From Bacillota bacterium (lineage in GTDB: Bacteria > Bacillota > Bacilli > Alicyclobacillales > SLC66), in assembly GCA_026627345.1 (NCBI GenBank), contig JAPNUP010000138.1, positions 1-64,000 of the forward strand: a stretch of 64,000 nt of DNA, read 5' to 3'. The position numbers and the translations under genes were made by a program. Below, piece by piece: positions 18,971 through 28,817 of this stretch (the stretch's first letter is position 1; the number at the start of each line of letters is the position of its first letter). The notes below the pieces were generated by a model. The model saw only the letters and a list, made by a program, of their open reading frames with translations. It did not search any database and was not told where the DNA came from.

Positions 18971-19909
18971 ATGCGTATCGGAGTCATGGGAGCAGGTGCA
19001 GTAGGGGGCTACTTCGGCGGTTTACTGGCACAGTCGGGCGAGGACGTGACCTTTCTCGCGCGACCAGGCAGAGCGGACGTGCTATTGCGTGATGGCCTCA
19101 TCATCAAAAGTATCCACGGGGATTTGACGCTGCGCCCGAAGGTCGTGACGTCAGTGGCTGAACTCGGCGAGGTCGACGTATTGATTGTGGCGCTGAAGAA
19201 CTATCATCTCGATCAGGCGTGGGCAGACATCCGGGCTGCAAGAGCCCGTGGGGCAGTGATCCTGCCACTGTTAAACGGTGTTTTGCACATGGACCGTTTT
19301 GTCGAGGAATTCGGTGCAGGGTACGTGCTTGGCGGTTCTTGTTATATTGAGACGACGCTGAGTCATCTAGGACACGTGATTCAAACCAGTGAGGTGCGCG
19401 ATATTGTATATGGCCCTCTGCCGGAGGGGTATGCGCAAAACGATGCACTTGAAAGCACAGTGAAACACTTGGGAGATGCGTTCGTACGCGCTCAGATCCC
19501 GGCATTTTGCCGAGAACCGATTTTACGTGAAATGTGGAAGAAATATATATTTCTATGCGCGTTTAGTGGTGTGACGGCGGCTACCCGTGTACCGATCGGC
19601 GAGGTCTTGCAGCACCGCGCATCAACTACCCTGTTCATGGGGCTTGTCGATGAACTGCTCGCAGTAGCGACTGCACGTAAAGTGGATCTGTCTGCTGACA
19701 AGCTGCGCATAGCGATGTTGGAACGAGCTCGGGGTATCGAACCGCTGATGACTTCCTCCATGCACCGAGATTTGGAAAAGGGTCAACCGCTAGAGGTCGA
19801 CAGTCTACAAGGAGCGATGGTCGTGATGGCCGAGCAGGCGGGGGTCTCCGTCCCATTTCACCAAGCGATCTGTGGCGTGCTAGCGCCTCACGCAGTGGGA
19901 CGCAACTAA
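18971..19909 (+). CDS. Ketopantoate reductase family (ApbA/PanE-like)
   Basis: About 313 residues. GVMGAGAVGGYFGGLLAQSG is the N-terminal NADPH-binding loop, and ALKNYHLDQA carries the catalytic-region lysine of the family. The C-terminal helical domain has SSMHRDLEKGQPLEVDSLQGAMV, the substrate-site motif of the ApbA C domain. The ATG at 18971 is spaced best from GGAG; an ATG at 18965 overlapping the metH stop is possible. PanE makes pantoate for coenzyme A, but this family has many paralogues, so the substrate is left open. Confidence 0.85.
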   Translation: MRIGVMGAGAVGGYFGGLLAQSGEDVTFLARPGRADVLLRDGLIIKSIHGDLTLRPKVVTSVAELGEVDVLIVALKNYHLDQAWADIRAARARGAVILPLLNGVLHMDRFVEEFGAGYVLGGSCYIETTLSHLGHVIQTSEVRDIVYGPLPEGYAQNDALESTVKHLGDAFVRAQIPAFCREPILREMWKKYIFLCAFSGVTAATRVPIGEVLQHRASTTLFMGLVDELLAVATARKVDLSADKLRIAMLERARGIEPLMTSSMHRDLEKGQPLEVDSLQGAMVVMAEQAGVSVPFHQAICGVLAPHAVGRN

Positions 19910-19942
19910 CGCCGAAGCTGTTATGCAAAAGCAGTTTGGCGG

Positions 19943-21127
19943 TTATCGCAGTGGTGCCCGCGTATGCACCGCACCTTTGAAATGCTGATCGATGGCAAGG
20001 GCTGCGGCTCCGATGATGCCTGAATCATAACCGAGTGCCGAAGCCCGAACGTCGATTGCCGCATGGGTGGCCGTCAAACTGCGTGCCTGCAGAAACTGTA
20101 CGATAGGCGGAATCAGCCAGTCGCTGATCATACCTAGTTCGTTGCCAAGAATGATGGCCGATGGATTCAGCGCATGCAGCATATGTAAAATGCCAATGGC
20201 CAGATAGCTGGCAACCCCTTGAACGCATTCACGTGCAGCCTCATCGCCTGCGAGAAAAGCGGCGCGAAACGTGTGAAAGTCCACGGCGCGACCGGTTGCT
20301 TTCTCGTAGCGTTCGAGCAGTGCGCGCACGGAAGCGTAGACTTCGAGGCAACCTCGGTTGCCACAGCGACACTTCGGGCCTTGCAGATCGATCACGGTGT
20401 GTCCATATTCACCGGCTATACCGCTGACCCCGCGAAGGAGTTGGCCATTCATCACGATCCCGGTTCCGATCCCCATCCCTGCGCTAATGTATATAAAATC
20501 AGACAAGGTTTTCGCTTGCCCGAACAACTTTTCAGCCAGTGCGCCGACGTTGGCTTCATTGTCGACAAAAACCGGTAGGCGTAAACGATCTTCGAGTAAG
20601 GAGCGCAGCGGGATATCGCGCCAACCGAGGTTTGGGGCGTTTAGCACAGTCCCTGTCTGATAATCCACGAGGCCTGGCACCGCGACGCCAACGCCCCGCA
20701 ACTTCAAGTCCGCGTCGTGTACCTTGCGCACACATTCATCAATCGCTTGGACACAGACGTCGAGTACAGTAGATACCTGACTGTTGTCGGGCATCGCCAC
20801 CTGGCCGTCGACCATCGTACGAGCGGAAAGATCCGTGAGTGCAAAGTGGATGTGGCTGACGCCGATGTCAATGCCAAGCACGTATCCAGCGCCAGCCTCG
20901 AATGCTAACAATACTGGTCGGCGCCCGGCATAGGAGTGCCCGCGCCCTACTTCTTTGACATACCCTTCTGCTAGTAACTCGTTGATCAGCGCCGTAATGG
21001 TGGCTTTGTTGAGCCCTGACTCTTGCGCGATCTGCGTGCGTGACAAAGGACCGTGAAAGCGAACCAAATCCAGGGCTAGAGAGCGGTTCATTTCTTTCAT
21101 CACGGTTTGATCGACTGATTTTGTCAC
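19943..21127 (-). CDS. ROK-family transcriptional repressor (XylR-like)
   Basis: 394 residues from the GTG at 21127, preceded by GGAGG 7 bases upstream. An N-terminal winged helix-turn-helix (LSRTQIAQESGLNKATITALINEL) is fused to a ROK sugar-binding domain. The latter has GIDIGVSHIHFALTD and the zinc motif CRCGNRGCLEVYAS. This is the layout of XylR. It is divergent from the xylulokinase gene, which is the probable target; xylose or a related pentose would be the inducer (inference). Confidence 0.88.
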   Translation of the reverse strand: MTKSVDQTVMKEMNRSLALDLVRFHGPLSRTQIAQESGLNKATITALINELLAEGYVKEVGRGHSYAGRRPVLLAFEAGAGYVLGIDIGVSHIHFALTDLSARTMVDGQVAMPDNSQVSTVLDVCVQAIDECVRKVHDADLKLRGVGVAVPGLVDYQTGTVLNAPNLGWRDIPLRSLLEDRLRLPVFVDNEANVGALAEKLFGQAKTLSDFIYISAGMGIGTGIVMNGQLLRGVSGIAGEYGHTVIDLQGPKCRCGNRGCLEVYASVRALLERYEKATGRAVDFHTFRAAFLAGDEAARECVQGVASYLAIGILHMLHALNPSAIILGNELGMISDWLIPPIVQFLQARSLTATHAAIDVRASALGYDSGIIGAAALAIDQHFKGAVHTRAPLR

Positions 21128-21154
21128 GAAGTAGCCTCCTACGCAAATAGGTCT

Positions 21155-21248
21155 TTCGTTGATAATATAGCAGGCAAACGAATATCCGCGCAATTTTCGT
21201 CACGACGATCACTTCCAGAGTTGCAATTTATCGAAAATACCGCGATAA
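21155..21248. promoter_or_regulatory. Candidate ROK-repressor operators in the divergent gap
   Basis: Two inverted repeats lie between the repressor and xylB: TTCGTT/AACGAA (21155-21182) and TTATCG-N9-CGATAA (21228-21248). Neither matches the Bacillus XylR operator I remember. Position is the main argument. Confidence 0.25.
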
Positions 21249-21340
21249 TCATAGCCAGATAATTTGGCGGATAAAATATAAAGGTGTCCGATCAACCAGC
21301 TTCGGCAGTACGGATTGCATCTATGAAACGAGGGGTTCGC

Positions 21341-22876
21341 GTGAAATTGTCTACGGTCTTGGGAATCGATATCGGCACGTCAGGTACAAAAGTGGTCGTG
21401 ATGAGTGGGCAAGGCTCCGTTCTTGCATCGTATACGGCGAGTTATCCAATGGATGTGCCAAAACCAGGCTATGCCGAGCAACATCCGCAAGACTGGTGGC
21501 AGGCGACGGTGGAAGCTGTTCGCGCTGTCATAGGGCAGGTGTTGGCACAGGGCGTAGATATGGAGGTAGCGGGTATCAGTTTCTCTGGGCAGATGCATGG
21601 CTTGGTGCCACTCGATGCGCAGGGTCAAGTGATTCGCCCTTCTATCATCTGGTGTGATCTGCGCTCTGTGAAAGAAGCCGCTTACCTAGAACGTGAGATC
21701 GGTCGCGCACAAATCATCACTTGGACGCAGAACCCTCCGCTCCCCAATTTTACTTTGACGAAACTGTTGTGGATGCGCGAGCACGAACCGGAATTATTCC
21801 ATAGGATCGCGACTGTCTTACTTCCCAAAGACTATGTTCGACTGCAGATGACAGGAGAACTGGCCATGGACATGTCTGACGCCTCAGGTACATTACTGCT
21901 CGATGTGGCCAATCGCAAATGGTCTCGCGAAATGTGCGACGCAGCGGGGATTCCGTTTGCGTGGTTGCCGCGGTTGGTCGAAGCGAACGAAGTCGCCGGG
22001 AAACTGACGGCTGAGGCGGCACAGGCCATGGGGCTTGTCGCTGGCATCCCTGTGGTGGCAGGGGCGGCGGACCAAGCCGCAGGCGCTGTAGGACTCGGGA
22101 TCGCCGAGCCTGGGGTAGTCGCCGCTGTATTTGGCACCTCCGGGGTTGTACTCGCTGCGACGGCACAGCCACAGAGAGATCCGGCAGGGCGCTTGCATAC
22201 TTTTTGTCACGCTGCGCCGGATCGTTGGTATGTAATGGGAGTCACGCAGGCGGCTGGTGGATCCCTTCAGTGGTACCGGCGACGCTTTGCGCAAGCAGCA
22301 GAGCAGGCGGCACAAAGCGCGGGGAAAGACGTATACGATCTGCTTATGGAACAAGCGCAATCTGTCTCACCAGGTGCAGATGGTGTCATGTTCTTGCCTT
22401 ACCTGCTAGGTGAAAGGACGCCGCACCTTGATCCGCAAGCGACGGGGGCCTGGATCGGACTGCGCTTTCACCACGAAGCCGCGCACTTGGTGCGAGCCAT
22501 TCTCGAAGGGGTTTCCTATAGTTTGAAAGATTGTTATAGTGCGATGCGTGAACTCGGAATAGACGCGACCGCGTGGCGGGCGGCAGGCGGTGGTGCGAAT
22601 GGACGCGTGTGGATGGATATTTTCGCAAGCGTTGTGGGAAACGACGTCAAAGTGCTTCAGGGCGCTCACGGACCGGCCTATGGCGCAGCTATTCTGGCTG
22701 CGCAAGGTGTGCAGTTGTTGTCTGTGGAGGAGTCGCGTCGATTGACCGAGGGCGGGGAAACGGTGCATCCGCGCGGCGAATGGATCGATCGCTACCAAAA
22801 ACTGTACCCGCTTTATGGGCGAGCGTACAGAGAGATGAAGAGCGTCATGCATGAGCTAGTCGAGATCTGCGAATAG
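21341..22876 (+). CDS. xylB: Xylulokinase
   Basis: 511 residues from the GTG at 21341 (GAGGGG 6 bases before); upstream in-frame starts give an unusually long N-terminus. FGGY-family kinase: GIDIGTSGTKVVV is the N-terminal phosphate loop, QMHGLV and the VIRPSIIWCDLR segment contact sugar, and VVAGAADQAAGAVG holds the catalytic Asp. FLPYLLGERTPHLDP is the xylulokinase-typical motif. It phosphorylates D-xylulose into the pentose phosphate pathway, whose oxidative genes zwf and gnd are 12 kb away. No xylose isomerase or transporter is adjacent. Confidence 0.9.
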   Translation: MKLSTVLGIDIGTSGTKVVVMSGQGSVLASYTASYPMDVPKPGYAEQHPQDWWQATVEAVRAVIGQVLAQGVDMEVAGISFSGQMHGLVPLDAQGQVIRPSIIWCDLRSVKEAAYLEREIGRAQIITWTQNPPLPNFTLTKLLWMREHEPELFHRIATVLLPKDYVRLQMTGELAMDMSDASGTLLLDVANRKWSREMCDAAGIPFAWLPRLVEANEVAGKLTAEAAQAMGLVAGIPVVAGAADQAAGAVGLGIAEPGVVAAVFGTSGVVLAATAQPQRDPAGRLHTFCHAAPDRWYVMGVTQAAGGSLQWYRRRFAQAAEQAAQSAGKDVYDLLMEQAQSVSPGADGVMFLPYLLGERTPHLDPQATGAWIGLRFHHEAAHLVRAILEGVSYSLKDCYSAMRELGIDATAWRAAGGGANGRVWMDIFASVVGNDVKVLQGAHGPAYGAAILAAQGVQLLSVEESRRLTEGGETVHPRGEWIDRYQKLYPLYGRAYREMKSVMHELVEICE

Positions 22877-22895
22877 ATGCTGTCGAGGTGCAAAA

Positions 22896-22936
22896 GGCTA
22901 GTGCCGCATCAGGTTTGTCTGATGCGGCACTTTTGT
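22896..22936. terminator. Bidirectional terminator, xylB / rRNA methyltransferase
   Basis: AGTGCCGCATCAG (22900-22912) pairs perfectly with CTGATGCGGCACT (22919-22931) around GTTTGT. TTTT follows, and CAAAAG precedes on the other side. The genes converge here. Confidence 0.8.
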
Positions 22937-24081
22937 CAAGATCCGCGTCGCGGTGGCAGGGGGCCTAAGTACTGGTAGAGCTTGCATTCGATGCGCGCAT
23001 TGTACAGTTTGCGGTTTTTATCTGCAGAACGGCCGATGTGGCGTTCGAGGTACTGGCTCGATGTCAGGACAAACAGCGACCACGTCGGGTGATCTTGTAA
23101 GATATGGCCGAGTGCCGTTTCGACAACGCGTACCGTATCGCGGTCATCCAAGCGCTCGCCGTACGGCGGGTTGGTCACGATACAACCATAAGGCGCCTGT
23201 GGTACGAAAGCTTGAATGTCACTGACGGAAAAGTCGATCATGTGCGAGACGCCCGCGCCATCAGCATGCATCTGTGCCATACGAACGGCGCGACTATCGA
23301 TATCAGACGCTTGTATGTGAAAGTCCGGTTGCGCTGTCTTATAGCGAAGGTCAAACGCCTCTTCGCGCGCCTCATTGAACGGCTTCGGCCCAATCCATGG
23401 GAAAGCTTCACTTGCAAAGTCACGGCGCAGGCCCGGAGCGACGCGACCCGCGATCATCGCCGCTTCGATGGCGATCGTCCCGGTTCCACATAGTGGATCT
23501 GCGAAAGGACGATGTGGATGCCATCGCGATAGCAAAACGAGAGCGGCTGCCATCGTCTCCTTGATCGGAGCCAGTCCCGTATGTGTGCGGTAGCCTCGTT
23601 TATGCAAACCCGCGCCACTGGTGTCAATCGTGATGGTCGCCTGATCTTTTTGCAGCGATACTTCCACCGCATATTCATCGCCGGTTTCAGTGAACCATTC
23701 TTGGTCATAGGTTTGCTGTAAACTGGCGACAATCGCTTTTTTCACAATCCCTTGGCAAGCAGGGACACTGGCGAGTTGCGATTTGACTGAGCGTCCCTCA
23801 ACCGGAAAGCGGCAGTCGCGCGGAAGCAGATCGGACCACGGTAAAGCTTTAACCCCTTCAAACAGTTCATCAAAGGTTCGCGCCTCAAACTGCCCCATGA
23901 CGAGGAATACGCGATCTGCTGCGCGTAGCCAGAGATTGCAGCGGGCAATGCCGAGTGCATCCGCCTGAAAGAAGATACGTCCATTTTCAACGCTTTGTGT
24001 CTCGTAGCCGAGGTCTTTGATTTCTCGGGCGACGACCGCTTCAAGACCGAGCGGTGAGGTCGCCATTAGGTTGTACAGCAC
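22936..24081 (-). CDS. THUMP-domain RNA methyltransferase (YpsC/RlmL type)
   Basis: 381 residues from the GTG at 24081, with AAAGGGG upstream; Bacillus YpsC has about the same length. The N-terminal half is ferredoxin-like plus THUMP (LEAVVAREIKDLGYETQ). The C-terminal half is a Rossmann methyltransferase with DPLCGTGTIAIEAAMIA and the catalytic VTNPPYGERLDD (NPPY motif for N2-guanine or N6-adenine). Related enzymes methylate guanosine in 23S rRNA (m2G2445 in E. coli RlmL). It acts on ribosomal RNA in the cytoplasm (by family). Confidence 0.9.
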   Translation of the reverse strand: MLYNLMATSPLGLEAVVAREIKDLGYETQSVENGRIFFQADALGIARCNLWLRAADRVFLVMGQFEARTFDELFEGVKALPWSDLLPRDCRFPVEGRSVKSQLASVPACQGIVKKAIVASLQQTYDQEWFTETGDEYAVEVSLQKDQATITIDTSGAGLHKRGYRTHTGLAPIKETMAAALVLLSRWHPHRPFADPLCGTGTIAIEAAMIAGRVAPGLRRDFASEAFPWIGPKPFNEAREEAFDLRYKTAQPDFHIQASDIDSRAVRMAQMHADGAGVSHMIDFSVSDIQAFVPQAPYGCIVTNPPYGERLDDRDTVRVVETALGHILQDHPTWSLFVLTSSQYLERHIGRSADKNRKLYNARIECKLYQYLGPLPPRRGS

Positions 24082-24249
24082 GTAGGAACCCCTTTCACAA
24101 AAGAAGACAGACTGTCTGCTTTTCATGGAGGAATTGTAACACATCTCAAGGAGAGGATTCTTTGACTGTGCTAGAATATAGACGACAGCAAGGATTGGGC
24201 GAGATGCCCTGTGTTCAACTTGGACGATAAAGGAGGCAGGTGTACAGTC

Positions 24250-24687
24250 GTGAGTGAGCGGATACTCAATCAGTGGTCAACACCTGTAAAAAATGTGGTC
24301 GAACAAGGGGCCGTGCGTAAATTTGCGGACGCGATCGGCGATTTGAACCCGCTATATCGAGACGAAGGTGCGGCTAAGGCTTCGCGTTATGGCCGATTGA
24401 TTGCACCGCCGACTTTCTCGATGACGTTCGACTACGGTGAAATCGTAGGGGCAGATGTGACGGAGGCAGGACTGATTCACGGGGAACAGACATTTACCTT
24501 TGTGCGCCCTTTGTATGTCGGAGAGACTGTTTGGTGTAGCGCACGGTTAACCGATGTGTACACGCGCGGAGGTTCGCTTGGCAAAATGACTTTTTACCTC
24601 TATGAGCGACGCTGCGCCGACGCTAACGATGAGACGATCCTGACCGAGCGGATGACGGTGATTGGCAAAGGAGGTGCAGAGCAATGA
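24250..24687 (+). CDS. MaoC-like dehydratase, N-terminal (FAS1-DH) type
   Basis: 145 residues from the GTG at 24250; AGGAGG lies 13 bases upstream, slightly far. The hot-dog fold of the N-terminal MaoC-like dehydratase family is shown by AVRKFADAIGDLNPLYRD, RLIAPPTFSMTF and HGEQTFTFVRPLYVGETV. Such subunits lack or share the catalytic dyad and pair with a second MaoC subunit, here the next gene, which overlaps by 4 bases. It resembles the HadA half of the (3R)-hydroxyacyl dehydratase HadAB. An extended -10 (TGCTAGAAT, 24169-24177) precedes it. Confidence 0.85.
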   Translation: MSERILNQWSTPVKNVVEQGAVRKFADAIGDLNPLYRDEGAAKASRYGRLIAPPTFSMTFDYGEIVGADVTEAGLIHGEQTFTFVRPLYVGETVWCSARLTDVYTRGGSLGKMTFYLYERRCADANDETILTERMTVIGKGGAEQ

Positions 24688-25112
24688 CAGTCGACTGGCA
24701 CAAGGGTAAGGAACTGCCTGTGCTTACGAGAGGTCCGGTGACGCGTCTTGACCTCGTTCGCTATGCAGGTGCATCTGGAGACTTCAATCCTATTCATACC
24801 GTCGAAGAATTTGCGATCGAAGCTGGACTCGGGGGTGTCATCGCGCATGGCATGCTGACGATGGCCTATGTTGGGCAACTGATCAGCGACTTCGCTGGTC
24901 CTGATAGTGACATCGAAGAGTTTGGCGTACGCTTTCGCGCCATGGTGCGCCCAGGAGACGTGATCATCTGTCGGGGTGTGGTGCAAGAGGTGATGACGCA
25001 AGAGGTCGACGTCACGCGAGCGAAACTGCAAGTCACGGCGGAAAACAACCGTGGGGAGACGGTGGTGAAAGGTTCTGCGCGTCTGCGGCACGTGGCGGCG
25101 CCTAACAGGTAA
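24684..25112 (+). CDS. MaoC-like (R)-specific enoyl hydratase/dehydratase
   Basis: 142 residues. YAGASGDFNPIHTVEEFA followed by HGMLTMAY is the hydratase-2 motif with catalytic Asp and His. This is the active partner of the preceding gene and resembles HadB. Together they would hydrate or dehydrate (3R)-hydroxyacyl thioesters. The FabG-type reductase gene begins 14 bases later, giving a reductase-plus-dehydratase set for acyl-chain elongation or polyhydroxyalkanoate supply (inference). Confidence 0.88.
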   Translation: MTVDWHKGKELPVLTRGPVTRLDLVRYAGASGDFNPIHTVEEFAIEAGLGGVIAHGMLTMAYVGQLISDFAGPDSDIEEFGVRFRAMVRPGDVIICRGVVQEVMTQEVDVTRAKLQVTAENNRGETVVKGSARLRHVAAPNR

Positions 25113-25125
25113 AGGGGATCGTGAG

Positions 25126-25878
25126 ATGACAGTACAGTCAAGAGTGGCCATCATTACAGGCGCCGGACGCGGGATCGGCGCCGAGACTGCACGGATGTTC
25201 GCGCAAGCAGGCGCGCGCGTGGCAGTTGTTGATCTGGATGTCACAAGCGCGCAAAGAATCGTCAGCGAGATTCGCGAAGCCGGAGGGCAAGCGCAGGCGT
25301 ATGGGATGGATGTCGCGGATCGTGGACAGGTAGAAGCCGTTTTTGGTCAGGTGAAAAGCGACTTTGGCCGGATCGATATCTTGGTGAACAACGCGGGCAT
25401 CATTCGTGACAACCTCATTCACAAGATGACGGATGACGATTTTGATCAAGTCGTGCAGGTGCACCTTAAAGGAACGTTTTTATGTGCGCAGGCAGCGCAG
25501 CGCTTCATGGTCGAGCAGCGTTATGGCCGGATTGTGAACTTCTCCTCCACCTCTGCGCTCGGCAACCGCGGTCAAGTGAACTATGCGGCGGCGAAAGCCG
25601 GGATTCAAGGCATGACTAAAACGCTGGCTATGGAACTCGGGCGCTATGGGATCACCTGTAATGCGGTAGCGCCCGGGTTCATCGAAACCGATATGACTCG
25701 CGCCACGGCCGCCCGCATCGGCATAGACTTCGAAGAATTCAAGGTACTTGCCGCCAAGGAAGCGGCAGTCGGGCGCATTGGAACGCCTGCTGACGTGGCT
25801 CATGCCGTACTTTTCTTCGCAGCAGACGAGTCCTCGTTTATTACAGGGCAAGTGCTCTACGTGCGCGGCGGGGTGTAA
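25126..25878 (+). CDS. fabG: 3-oxoacyl-ACP/CoA reductase, FabG type
   Basis: 250 residues, classical short-chain dehydrogenase. TGAGRGIGAETA is the cofactor loop, NNAGI the structural motif, and S-x12-YAAAK (SSTSALGNRGQVNYAAAK) the catalytic Ser, Tyr and Lys. The C-terminus ITGQVLYVRGGV is FabG-like. It reduces 3-oxoacyl thioesters to (3R)-hydroxyacyl forms, which the two MaoC genes upstream would dehydrate. Carrier (ACP or CoA) cannot be read from sequence. The start follows AAAGGGG. Confidence 0.88.
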   Translation: MTVQSRVAIITGAGRGIGAETARMFAQAGARVAVVDLDVTSAQRIVSEIREAGGQAQAYGMDVADRGQVEAVFGQVKSDFGRIDILVNNAGIIRDNLIHKMTDDDFDQVVQVHLKGTFLCAQAAQRFMVEQRYGRIVNFSSTSALGNRGQVNYAAAKAGIQGMTKTLAMELGRYGITCNAVAPGFIETDMTRATAARIGIDFEEFKVLAAKEAAVGRIGTPADVAHAVLFFAADESSFITGQVLYVRGGV

Positions 25879-25896
25879 GTAGCGTGACAAACCTAG

Positions 25897-25905
25897 TGGT
25901 ATAAT
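25897..25905 (+). promoter_or_regulatory. Extended -10 promoter
   Basis: TGGTATAAT, a perfect extended -10, lies 52 bases before the isochorismatase-family start. No convincing -35 is visible. Confidence 0.45.
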
Positions 25906-25956
25906 GGCTTTGTTTGGCCATTCGCTACTGGGTAGTTTCGGTAAGGAGGGCTGCGG

Positions 25957-26520
25957 ATGAGGGCCAGGCGAGCTTGGGTCGTCGTCGATATGACCAATGA
26001 CTTTGTCGCATCAGATGGAGCGCTCACTTGTGGTGAAGCCGGTCAGGCAATTGTGGCGCCGCTGCTTTTGCATCTAGAGCAGGCGCGCGACAACGATGAA
26101 CTGATCATTTTCGCGTGCGATGCGCACATGGGAGATGATCCGGAGTTTTCCTTGTGGCCTGTGCACTGTGTGGCAGGGACAGAAGGTGCGGCGCTGTATG
26201 GCGATGTCCGCGCGTTTTACGAGCGGTATCGCGGTGAGCGTGTGCGTTACATGCCGAAGACGCGTTATGACGCTTTCTTTGAGACGCCACTTGCGCAGTG
26301 GCTGCAAGAGGATAACGTCACGGAGGTGGTGGTGGCGGGGGTCTGTACGTCGATCTGCTGTTATGCCACTGCGAGTGGCGCTTACTATCGTCGACTGAGT
26401 GTCCTGTACGATCAGCAAGCGATGGCAGATCTATCCGATACGGCGCACCAGTTCGCCGTGCAACAAATGACGGCTGTGCTCAAGGCGCGCCCGTGGCAGG
26501 CATCTGAATACACACTTTGA
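25957..26520 (+). CDS. Isochorismatase-family cysteine hydrolase (nicotinamidase-like)
   Basis: 187 residues. VVVDMTNDFV carries the first catalytic Asp, MPKTRYDAFFET the catalytic Lys, and VVVAGVCTSICCYAT the nucleophilic Cys region. DAHMGDDPEFSLWPVHC resembles the nicotinamidase metal and substrate loop (D-x-H). Family members deamidate nicotinamide or cleave isochorismate; nicotinamidase is favoured by the HxxDDPEF and WPxHC pattern. It follows AAGGAGG and lies 14 bases before the pgi gene. Confidence 0.8.
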   Translation: MRARRAWVVVDMTNDFVASDGALTCGEAGQAIVAPLLLHLEQARDNDELIIFACDAHMGDDPEFSLWPVHCVAGTEGAALYGDVRAFYERYRGERVRYMPKTRYDAFFETPLAQWLQEDNVTEVVVAGVCTSICCYATASGAYYRRLSVLYDQQAMADLSDTAHQFAVQQMTAVLKARPWQASEYTL

Positions 26521-26540
26521 AGTGACAGGGGTAGATGAAG

Positions 26541-27890
26541 ATGATTAAACTCATACATACTGGACAACCGTTTGTAGCGGAACATGAATTGGCTTACCAA
26601 GCGCCACTCGTGCAAGCGGCACACGATGTGCTACATGGACGCACTGGAGCTGGTAACGACTATTTAGGGTGGTTGTATTTACCCAGTACATTTGATCGCG
26701 AAGAATTGCGTCGTCTGCAAGAGACGGCCAAACGCTTGTCTGATTCCGCCAGTCTGCTCATTGTCATTGGCATCGGCGGCTCGTATCTTGGCGCTCGCGC
26801 AGCTCTTCAATTTTTGCGCCATTCGTTTACCGAGTATATGCCACCTACAAAGCGTGAAATGCAAGTCGTGTTCGCCGGTCATCAAATGAGTTCAACGTAT
26901 CTGGCAGACCTGATGGATATTCTCGATCAGCACGAAGTTGCCGTCAATGTGATCTCAAAATCCGGGACCACCACAGAACCGGCGTTGGCATTTCGCGCGA
27001 TCGAGGCTTATATGCACAAACGCTACGGTGCTACGGAAGCGGCCAAGCGTATCGTGGCGACCACCGATCGCGAGCGCGGCGCACTGCTGACAGTCGCTCG
27101 CGAGCGCGGATACGAGACATTTGTTATTCCAGATGATGTCGGTGGTCGCTACTCGGTATTGACACCAGTTGGGCTTCTTCCGCTTGCCGTTGCCGGAATT
27201 GACATTGACGCGATGTTGGCCGGCGCTTTGCAAGCCGAGCGCGACCTCGCGATTTGTGACGTGGAGAAAAATCCAGCGTACGCCTACGCCGCTTTGCGGG
27301 CGATCTTGCGCCAAAAAGGCAAGGCGGTTGAAATGTTGGTTAGCTACGAGCCTGGACTGCACTACTTTGCGGAATGGTGGAAGCAGTTGTTCGGAGAGAG
27401 TGAAGGCAAAGACAACAAGGCGCTTTATCCATCTTCTGCCGATTTCTCGACCGACCTTCATTCACTTGGGCAGTTTGTACAAGAAGGTTCCCGCGTCATG
27501 TTTGAGACAGTGCTCAAAGTCGCGAAGCCGCGCCGAGACCTTCCCATCGAAGCGGCGCCAGGGGATCCGGATGGACTCAATTATCTGGCTGGCAAACAGT
27601 GGCGCGAAGTCAATGACACTGCTTTACAAGCGACTTTGCTAGCACACACGGCTGGTGGAGTGCCGAATATCCTGCTGGAAATTCCGGATATGACAGCCCA
27701 TACGCTCGGCTATCTCTTTTACTTCTTTGAAATCTCTTGTGCGATCAGCGGTTACATGCTCGGAGTAAACCCGTTTGATCAACCTGGCGTAGAAGCCTAT
27801 AAGACCAACATGTTTGCCCTGCTCGGGAAACCTGGCTACGAAGCGCAGCGGGCTGCACTGGAGGCGACGACGCTTGCGGGTGGTCGATAA
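26541..27890 (+). CDS. pgi: Glucose-6-phosphate isomerase
   Basis: About 449 residues from the ATG at 26541 (AGGGG 9 bases before; an ATG at 26535 is alternative). It interconverts glucose 6-phosphate and fructose 6-phosphate. [53 protein letters not shown] and the C-terminal [19 protein letters not shown] are the PGI landmarks, including the catalytic Glu and Lys regions. Its end overlaps the likely TTG start of the following cysteine synthase. Confidence 0.95.
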   Translation: MIKLIHTGQPFVAEHELAYQAPLVQAAHDVLHGRTGAGNDYLGWLYLPSTFDREELRRLQETAKRLSDSASLLIVIGIGGSYLGARAALQFLRHSFTEYMPPTKREMQVVFAGHQMSSTYLADLMDILDQHEVAVNVISKSGTTTEPALAFRAIEAYMHKRYGATEAAKRIVATTDRERGALLTVARERGYETFVIPDDVGGRYSVLTPVGLLPLAVAGIDIDAMLAGALQAERDLAICDVEKNPAYAYAALRAILRQKGKAVEMLVSYEPGLHYFAEWWKQLFGESEGKDNKALYPSSADFSTDLHSLGQFVQEGSRVMFETVLKVAKPRRDLPIEAAPGDPDGLNYLAGKQWREVNDTALQATLLAHTAGGVPNILLEIPDMTAHTLGYLFYFFEISCAISGYMLGVNPFDQPGVEAYKTNMFALLGKPGYEAQRAALEATTLAGGR

Positions 27891-28791
27891 TGTTACCGAG
27901 CTGATTGGCAACACCCCGCTCGTACAGTTACAACGCGTCGTTCCAGGTGGATGCGCTGAGGTCTTCGTCAAACTCGAGAGGTTTAATCCGGGCGGTAGTG
28001 TGAAAGATCGCCCGGCTTTCAACATGATCGTCGCCGCTGAAGAGGAAGGCCGGCTGCATCCAGGGATGACGATTGTCGAACCCACCTCAGGCAATACCGG
28101 GATCGGTATTGCCATGGTGGCCGCGGCTCGCGGCTATCATGCGGTGCTCGTCATGCCAGACACCATGACACGCGAGCGCATCGCCATCCTTAAAGGGTAC
28201 GGTGCGAAAGTCGAGCTGACGCCCGGACACTTGCGCATGGGCGGGGCCGTGGATAGAGCGGTGGAGCTTTGCGAAGAACTCGGAGATCGTGGTATTATCC
28301 TCGGGCAATTCGATAATCCGAACAACCCGAACGCTCACCGCAAGACAACGGCCCTCGAGATTCTCACGCAAATGGATGGGCGGCTGGACGCCTTCGTGGC
28401 TTCCGCAGGGACCGGGGGGACGATCACGGGTGTTGGAGAAACGCTTAGAGAGCGCGTTGATGGCATCGGCATCTTTGTCGTGGAACCCAAAGGTTCGCCA
28501 GTGCTGTCCGGCGGCCAACCAGGGCCACACAAGATCGTGGGAACGAGTCCAGGTTTTGTCCCGTCGATTTTGAACACAGGCGTCTATGACAGGATCTATC
28601 AAGCTGCAGACGAAGACGCGATGGAGATGACGCGGCGTTTAGCGCGCGAAGAAGGCCTTTTGCTCGGCGTGTCTTGTGGAGCGGTCGTCTGGGCAGCCAT
28701 TTGTGTGGCACGGGATCTGGGGCCGGGCAAACGTGTCGTGGCCTTGTGTCCCGACACGGGAGAACGGTACCTTAGCATGGATCTGTTTTAG
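27874..28791 (+). CDS. Cysteine synthase (CysK/CysM family)
   Basis: 305 residues if it starts at the TTG at 27874, nine bases after GGAGG; a GTG at 27880 is also possible. PLP fold type [11 protein letters not shown] holds the PLP lysine, [12 protein letters not shown] is the substrate loop, and [12 protein letters not shown] binds phosphate. [10 protein letters not shown] supplies the C-terminal PLP contact. It makes cysteine from O-acetylserine or a related acceptor and sulfide. It overlaps the end of pgi by 17 bases, so the two are translationally linked. Confidence 0.92.
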   Translation: MRVVDNVTELIGNTPLVQLQRVVPGGCAEVFVKLERFNPGGSVKDRPAFNMIVAAEEEGRLHPGMTIVEPTSGNTGIGIAMVAAARGYHAVLVMPDTMTRERIAILKGYGAKVELTPGHLRMGGAVDRAVELCEELGDRGIILGQFDNPNNPNAHRKTTALEILTQMDGRLDAFVASAGTGGTITGVGETLRERVDGIGIFVVEPKGSPVLSGGQPGPHKIVGTSPGFVPSILNTGVYDRIYQAADEDAMEMTRRLAREEGLLLGVSCGAVVWAAICVARDLGPGKRVVALCPDTGERYLSMDLF

Positions 28792-28817
28792 GGCGATACT
28801 CGGAAGGAGACAGTCGC

